This document shows, one piece after another, positions 58,800-64,000 of a stretch of DNA of 64,000 bases. Positions within the stretch are counted from its first letter, which is position 1. Every line of letters starts with the position of its first letter. The position numbers and the translations under genes were made by a program. The notes under the pieces were generated by a model. The model was not told the origin of the DNA, did not search any database, and saw only the letters and a list, made by a program, of their open reading frames with translations. This stretch comes from Proteles cristata cristata (Eukaryota > Chordata > Mammalia > Carnivora > Hyaenidae), in contig JAESUZ010005528.1 of NCBI GenBank assembly GCA_017311185.1, forward strand, positions 124,001 to 188,000. The letters are read 5' to 3'.

Positions 58800-59060
58800 A
58801 GGCATGAAAGATGTTCCAGAAGACTCATTACATATCATGTCCTCAGAAAAGCCTTTTCCAGAACCCCCCAGTTAGAGCCCCCTCTTTCACATTTTTTATT
58901 GTTCTCCTCTGTAGCACTTCAACTGTAATCAAGTTACTATTTGTGGAGTCATTGGTTTGATATCCCCTTCTTCTTTCAGACTATAAGCTCCAGGAAGCCT
59001 GGGGCTGGTCTCAGTGCCCAGCACAGTGCTCTGCACATAGTAGGGCTTCAGGGCATGAGT
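58800..59060 (+). mobile_element. L2 3'-end fragment, sense
   Basis: TTGTTCTCCTCTGTAGCACT, AGACTATAAGCTCCAGGAAG and GCTCTGCACATAGTAGGGCT match the L2 3' end. Confidence 0.7.
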
Positions 59061-59446
59061 GATTTTTTATCACAAATTAGTTCTAATGATACAGTAATTA
59101 ATACAGTAATAAATGACATAAGCAGATAGAATTCTATGGCAATGCACATAATAGTATAATTTTATACAGCCTATCTAATATAATTAATTGCATCTCATTA
59201 TATAGGGTTTGTAATGATGCATTAATGAAAACGCTTATAAATTTTATAAACAGGAAAAGGCCTTTTACGGCCAAAGTGCAGCTCATTTCCTTAGTAATTT
59301 CTGCCTTCCACCTCAGAGTTAACCCTTCTGTGCAAAAGATATCTTCTCTTCAGTACTGTCTTTAAGCAGACTCTAAGGACTAGTAACTACAAGGATATAC
59401 TCAAGAACACTGTGAGCTCTTAGTGCTTTAATGTAAATAAAAATCT

Positions 59447-59660
59447 TGGGATGCCTGGGTTGGGTGTCCAACTTCGGCTCGGGTCATGATCTCGTGGTTA
59501 GTGGGTTCAAGTCCCGCATCAGGCTCCGTGCTGACAGCTCAGAGCCTGGGGCCTTTTTTGCATTTTGTCTGTCTGTCTGTCTGTCTGTCTCTCTGTCCCC
59601 CACCTCCCCTGATCATGCTCTGTTTCTATCTCTTAAAAATAAATAACACTGAAGAAAAAT
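59447..59660 (+). mobile_element. Felid SINE with internal deletion and (TGTC)n
   Basis: The head GGGATGCCTGGGT jumps straight to TGGGTGTCCAACTTCGG, losing the GGCTCAGTCGGTTAAGCG box. Inside its CT block is a (TGTC)n run at 59565-59592. Confidence 0.9.
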
Positions 59661-61986
59661 TTGTTTTTTAAATCTCAACATCCAAAACCTACTTCCATAT
59701 CTAGAAACACGAAGAGAGCTGAAATGAAATCTGGCTTCTCCTAGTAATATATCCTGCTGAAGAAGAAAACACATTTTTTTCTTCTGGATAAATGTTATTC
59801 TAAACTGAGAAATCATTTTGGGTTAAGAAGGCAGAAAAGTCTTTTTTTCTCCCTGGTGTATGAATAAACAGGAAGCAGAGGGCAAATTCTTCACTAGCCT
59901 ACAACCCTGTATTTTGTTTTCTCTTGTTAGCTTGGTGAAAACAGTTGATTTAATTTGGTGCTTTTAAATGGTTTATTCACTTTCTAATGGTTAAGAGTTT
60001 AGAAATGCTTGTTGAAATGCATACTTTGCTTGTTGTTTAAAAGTATCTGGGGTGCTCTCCTTTGCTGTCTTTGTTAAACAAGCTAACGGTCTGCCCTTTT
60101 TGGTAGGAGTTTTACCGGTGTCCTACACTAGAGAAGCACTTCTCTATATTCATAGCGGACCTGTTGACTCGAAAATGACTCACCTCCCAGTGATGTCTCA
60201 AGTGCTGGTTTCATGTTTTGGTCAATTAAAAAAATTATCAAAAACTGACACTCTTTTCTGATTTGAAGCCAGTGGGTGGTGGGAAGCAAGAGAAGTTGCT
60301 TTGACGAAATTTCTAGAGACCCTCTTCTAAAAATGAATTGTGACAATGTATTACAATTACACCAGACAAAAACAAAAATGTATTTTTGTCAGAGAAATAA
60401 GAGAATACTTTCAGGGCTTCCTGAGAGTGATATAAATTATGACTGAAAACCATTTCCATTTGAATCAAATGTATACCGTCATAGTGGTGATTTAGTTACT
60501 TTTGGGAGATGAGCATTGTGGGCTTTTCTCTTTCTAAACCTTTGACTAGAGAGGGTAAGTAGAGCGCTTTCAATTCTGTATTATCTTCTCCTGGGTGAAT
60601 TCTGGAAAAAAGTAATGAGAAGTGAAGTTGGCCAGGGTGTCCTGTTCTAGAAGCCCCCTTATTTCTCTTCATGAGGGTATGCTGTGATGCCCTGGTCTTC
60701 CCCCTCTGTGTGGCTGCCTCTCTCCACACCTGCCAGACCTGTGTGTGTGCACAGAAACAATGAAAATATCTTACACTGATAGTGCCTCTTAAAGTTTCTA
60801 AAGCACGTTCACATAGGGAATTAAATCACACTCAACTGAGGTGCAGTACAAAACCAAACCAAACAAAACCAAAAACTCTCCATAATGTGCACTATCTTGT
60901 CCAGAATTTTTTTTCTGTCTCACATTATCAGTTCAAGGCATGTATATCTGGTTGGTATCTTCTCTTTTCTGTACAGGGATTAGGAAGACTGGCTCCTTCC
61001 AGCATTAGAGCTCAGCATCCACTAGGTCTTTAGTATCTTCTGGGATGAGAAAGAGAACATGGGGGAGGTGGCACACCTGCTTCTTAGAAACCAGGGCCTG
61101 AAGCTGCACGCATCATTCAGCAAGAACTGCTCGCACGACCGAAACCAGTTGCAAGATGTGTAGTCTAGCCTCTGGCCCAGGTATAGACTTGTCGTCAAGG
61201 AAGGAAATAATGAATTTGGTGGAGCACTAATAGTTCCTGCCTTAGGCTTTTTATTTGATCTTCATACCATTTAGAGAAGTAGGTGGCGTAGGTTTCCCCC
61301 TCCATTTCTCAGATGTGAAAACTTTCGATTTTCTGGGACCGAGTGCCATGATCCACGCTTTCGATTTATAATCTACTTCTGTTACTGACGTGGTTATTGG
61401 GGAAGCCAGCTTGGACACGTTTCTGCATTTAATTTTCCTGAATCTTATCAAACTGTGTTTTCAAAGTTTATGATTCTAAACATCTCCGTATTCCTAGTCT
61501 GTTCTGTTTTGATGTTTTGAGAGGCTGGCAAGGCTTACCCAGTAGAGCGAGACCTTCACAGGGGTTAGATTCCACAAGGCAAAAATCACACATAGCCAGA
61601 ACAACCCCAGAAAATCCCTGTGGCCAGTGGACTTGCGGAGACTGGCACAGGTCTCTCATTAAGGCCTACAAAGCCAGTTCTTGCTCGGGCTATGGAAGCT
61701 TGCTGATGCCCCTTCTGTGGAGCACCCAATGACACCATTGCTTTGTTTTCCTGTTGTACCCAACATATGCGTCCCTAAGCCTAAGAATCGTACCCGCGTC
61801 ATGAAAGTCACATGTCTTTCTAGATACTTCTTTGTTACAGAGTTGCTCTTCCCATAACAGTTTCCTTGGGATTGGCATCTCTATGGTGCCGTACACAGAC
61901 TGGGTTTTTGTTTTGTTTTTTGTTTTTGTTCAGTATTTTTCCGCTTCAGAGGGGCGGCTGAATGTGTCACATGGAGGAGCCTTGCC
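59661..61986. other. RARB intron, no clear repeat
   Basis: Unique sequence, with a weak MIR-like stretch near 61240-61325. No exon recognised. Confidence 0.4.
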
Positions 61987-62003
61987 AGAACGGGGAAAAT
62001 GTT

Positions 62004-62220
62004 GGGGCGCCTGGGTGGCTTAGTCGGTTAAGCGTCCGACTTTCGCTTGGGTCATGATCTCGCGGTTCGTGGGTTCGAGCCCTGCGTCGGGCTCTGTGCT
62101 GACTGCCAGCTCGGAGCCTGGAACCTGTTTCAGTCTGTGACTCCCTCTCTCTATGACCCTCCCCTGCTCACGCTGTCTCTCTCTTTCCAAGAAATAAAGA
62201 AAAATTAAAAAAAAAAAAAA
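62004..62220 (+). mobile_element. Young felid SINE with 17-bp TSD
   Basis: Full-length. Perfect copies AGAACGGGGAAAATGTT at 61987-62003 and 62221-62237. Confidence 0.97.
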
Positions 62221-62237
62221 AGAACGGGGAAAATGTT

Positions 62238-64000
62238 GTTCCGTGGACCCTAGAACTCATCCCTGAAAACACTCTAGAAGGGGAGGGGAATGAAGCCCTG
62301 TGTGCCTCTCCGCCTGTACAATGCTGGCATTGTCGGGGGTGGGGAGGGGGGAAGCAGGGCCCTGGCAAGCGGGCCCCATTAGAGCCTTGTTCCTTGTTCC
62401 ATACTGAAAAGATGACATTCCTTTGCTAGCAACATCCTGCCCAGATTTCTAGCACCGGTTCTGTGGCCAGCACGGTCGCCTGGGGCATTTTTGTTTGGGT
62501 TGGTTTTGTTTTCTTTCACAAGCAGCAAAATGCGGGCTATAGGAGTGTACAAGGTAGAACTGTTTTGATAGAGGCTTGTCGGTGAACTTGTGAGTAGAGT
62601 CCAGGTGGCCTGTCTGCTTCCTAGCCACCGGTGTCAAAATGTGAAAAGTCGGATATAGCGCAGTTAGCATAGTAACTCATCCTCAAGTGTTCCCAAGGCA
62701 GCCTTTGGGTTTTAACATGGGCCACCTCCTTCCTCCTCAGGATTTCGTGTAATGCTTTGTTTATAACAGAGATGGGTGGATTTGCAAAGTAAATATTCCA
62801 ATAAGGAAAAGCAAAATCTTCAGTGACGCCCCCAGTTCTGCTCCTGTGGAGACTTTTTCTGTGTCTGGGCAAAGAAATCCTTTACATTGGCTGTAGCTCT
62901 GAACTGGAGCATGTAAAATGTACGTCCCAGGTTCTGTGAGCTTTCACATAATGAGCAGTAGAACACTCTGAGGTGGGTCAGTGAGGGGAAGAAGGCTTTG
63001 GTTTTATAAAGGATTTTCATGGCTAAACAAATTTGGAGAAGCCGGAATGAGCAAGCGAGTCTGTGCCTTTGAATCTGAAAATAGCCGCCTCCTGAGTATA
63101 CAACAGCACCATTCATGCGGGCTTGGAAAGTCCCCCAAATCATGAAAATTATCCTTATCCGTCAGACCCAGCAGGGATCATCTGACCTCTCCTCAGGGAA
63201 ATGAGAATTTGAGGGTAGATCTCACAACCCTATGTCAAACTCCAAGAGTAGATGAGCCCTACTGTATCCGGGGACTTTGGGAGTGTGGGCGTACTTTTAA
63301 CCAACAAGTACTTTTGGAAGCTGCTGCCCTCATTTATATGACCCCTCATTAACATAAAGAATTAGTTTCAGAATAATAGAATTTGTGGGGAAGCATGTTT
63401 CTGATATTTGTCTCCAGGGGCATCCCCTGCTGTCTGAGATGCGCCTTCAACTGATTGGTACCCTAAGTTAGCAAATTTATAGACGACGAGTTCCGTAAGA
63501 TATTTCTGATGGCATCTATTCCATGTGAATGTACCATTTATGATGTTTACGATTGCATCAGAAACATCAGGCTAAAACGCGTGAACAGTTTTCAGTATAT
63601 TTGTTGTGCTGAATTGGGATAGAAAATGTCTGAGAGTTACCAGTCTGCTGCCAGACATTGTGGGAAGAGGGTATTAGAAATGGAGTCCATGAATTCTGGT
63701 TATTTTCCTGAAATGGAATTAAATGTAAAATTTCTCATTCAGTGGTGTTTTGGCCCTAAGTGATTCTTTCCTGCTTTTAAGAGCTAGGTGGGAAAGAGGT
63801 TCTGTTGCAATGCATATTTGGTGCAAATTCGTGCCTGTTGAAAGGCTACTTCAATGTCACATACATATCACACATACGGTTATAGTATTTCTGTAAATAT
63901 TTGTGGCAGCTGAGATCTGCATACAATTGTGAATTACATAGCAAGCCTAACTGAGTCCAATTGCCACCACCAAGTACACTCGTTTTTAAACACGGACTCA
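62238..64000. other. RARB intron to window end, no clear repeat
   Basis: Unique sequence. No SINE, and no DNA-binding-domain exon seen. Frames at 62621-63143 (-) show no domain. Confidence 0.45.

Larger units (their letters stand above)
50515..64000 (+). other. RARB: RARB downstream intron (partial)
   Basis: The intron starts at the GTGAGT donor and runs off the window. I looked for the expected next exon (Gly-Phe-Phe-Arg-Arg start, second zinc finger) and did not see it. The region holds five full-length or near-full-length SINEs, an old L1 relic, MIR/L2 fragments, a CT microsatellite and unassigned unique sequence. Confidence 0.85.

Noticed and set aside
62004..62080. tRNA-like A and B boxes in SINE heads
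   Set aside because: The GGTTCGTGGGTTCGAGCCC box is the SINE's tRNA-Lys-derived promoter. The copy continues into SINE body and tail, so it is not a tRNA gene.
50515..64000. Search for the next RARB exon (second zinc finger)
   Set aside because: No Gly-Phe-Phe-Arg-Arg start or second-finger cysteine pattern was seen in any plus-strand frame.

Overview
The window is mammalian nuclear DNA, almost certainly from a cat (Felidae) or a close feliform relative. The main clue is about 26 copies of a tRNA-Lys-derived carnivore SINE. The plus-strand form starts GGGGCGCCTGGGTGGCTCAG, contains GTTCGTGGGTTCGAGCCCCG, and ends in a CT-rich stretch, an AATAAATAAA block and an A tail. That is the felid subtype, not the dog subtype. 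Many copies have clean 10-17 bp target-site duplications, so they are fairly young. Microsatellites, old MIR, L2 and L1 fragments and small DNA-transposon relics make up the rest of the repeat load.

One gene can be proven: RARB, retinoic acid receptor beta, on the + strand. Its P2 promoter lies at about 21.43-21.53 kb. It has a CRE-like TGATGTCA, an imperfect half-site pair, the DR5 retinoic acid response element (betaRARE) and a TATA-like box, at the spacing known for mammalian RARB2. The first RARB2 exon (about 21532-22157) has a roughly 470-nt 5'UTR with six upstream ORFs, then 52 codons of the isoform-specific A domain. After a 28.2-kb intron comes a 149-nt exon (50366-50514). It encodes the B region and the first half of the first DNA-binding zinc finger, ending in the P-box CEGCK. 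The following exon (second half of the DNA-binding domain) is not visible, so 50515-64000 reads as intron. The isoform-1 (P1) first exon was not seen upstream of P2, so 1-21531 is either an intron of P1 transcripts or upstream flank.

Layout: 1-20 kb is repeat-dense (SINEs, L1 fragments in both orientations, microsatellites) and has no gene. A CpG-rich segment precedes P2 at 21.1-21.4 kb. From 19.93 to 35.35 kb no SINE is visible; this repeat-poor block holds P2, exon 1 and the first 13 kb of intron, and is the likeliest place for cis-regulatory elements. From 35 to 50 kb there is scattered repeat and unique intron. A second CpG-rich block (about 49.96-50.58 kb) covers the internal exon. From 50.5 to 64 kb there is intron with several SINEs, including a close head-to-head inverted pair.

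I found no new protein-coding system. Apart from RARB, the computed open reading frames are short chance frames or repeat translations. The notable points are regulatory and structural: the uORF-rich leader, the intragenic CpG block at the internal exon, inverted SINE pairs, a triple-TSD tandem SINE, the SINE-free block, and full CRE palindromes in the intron.
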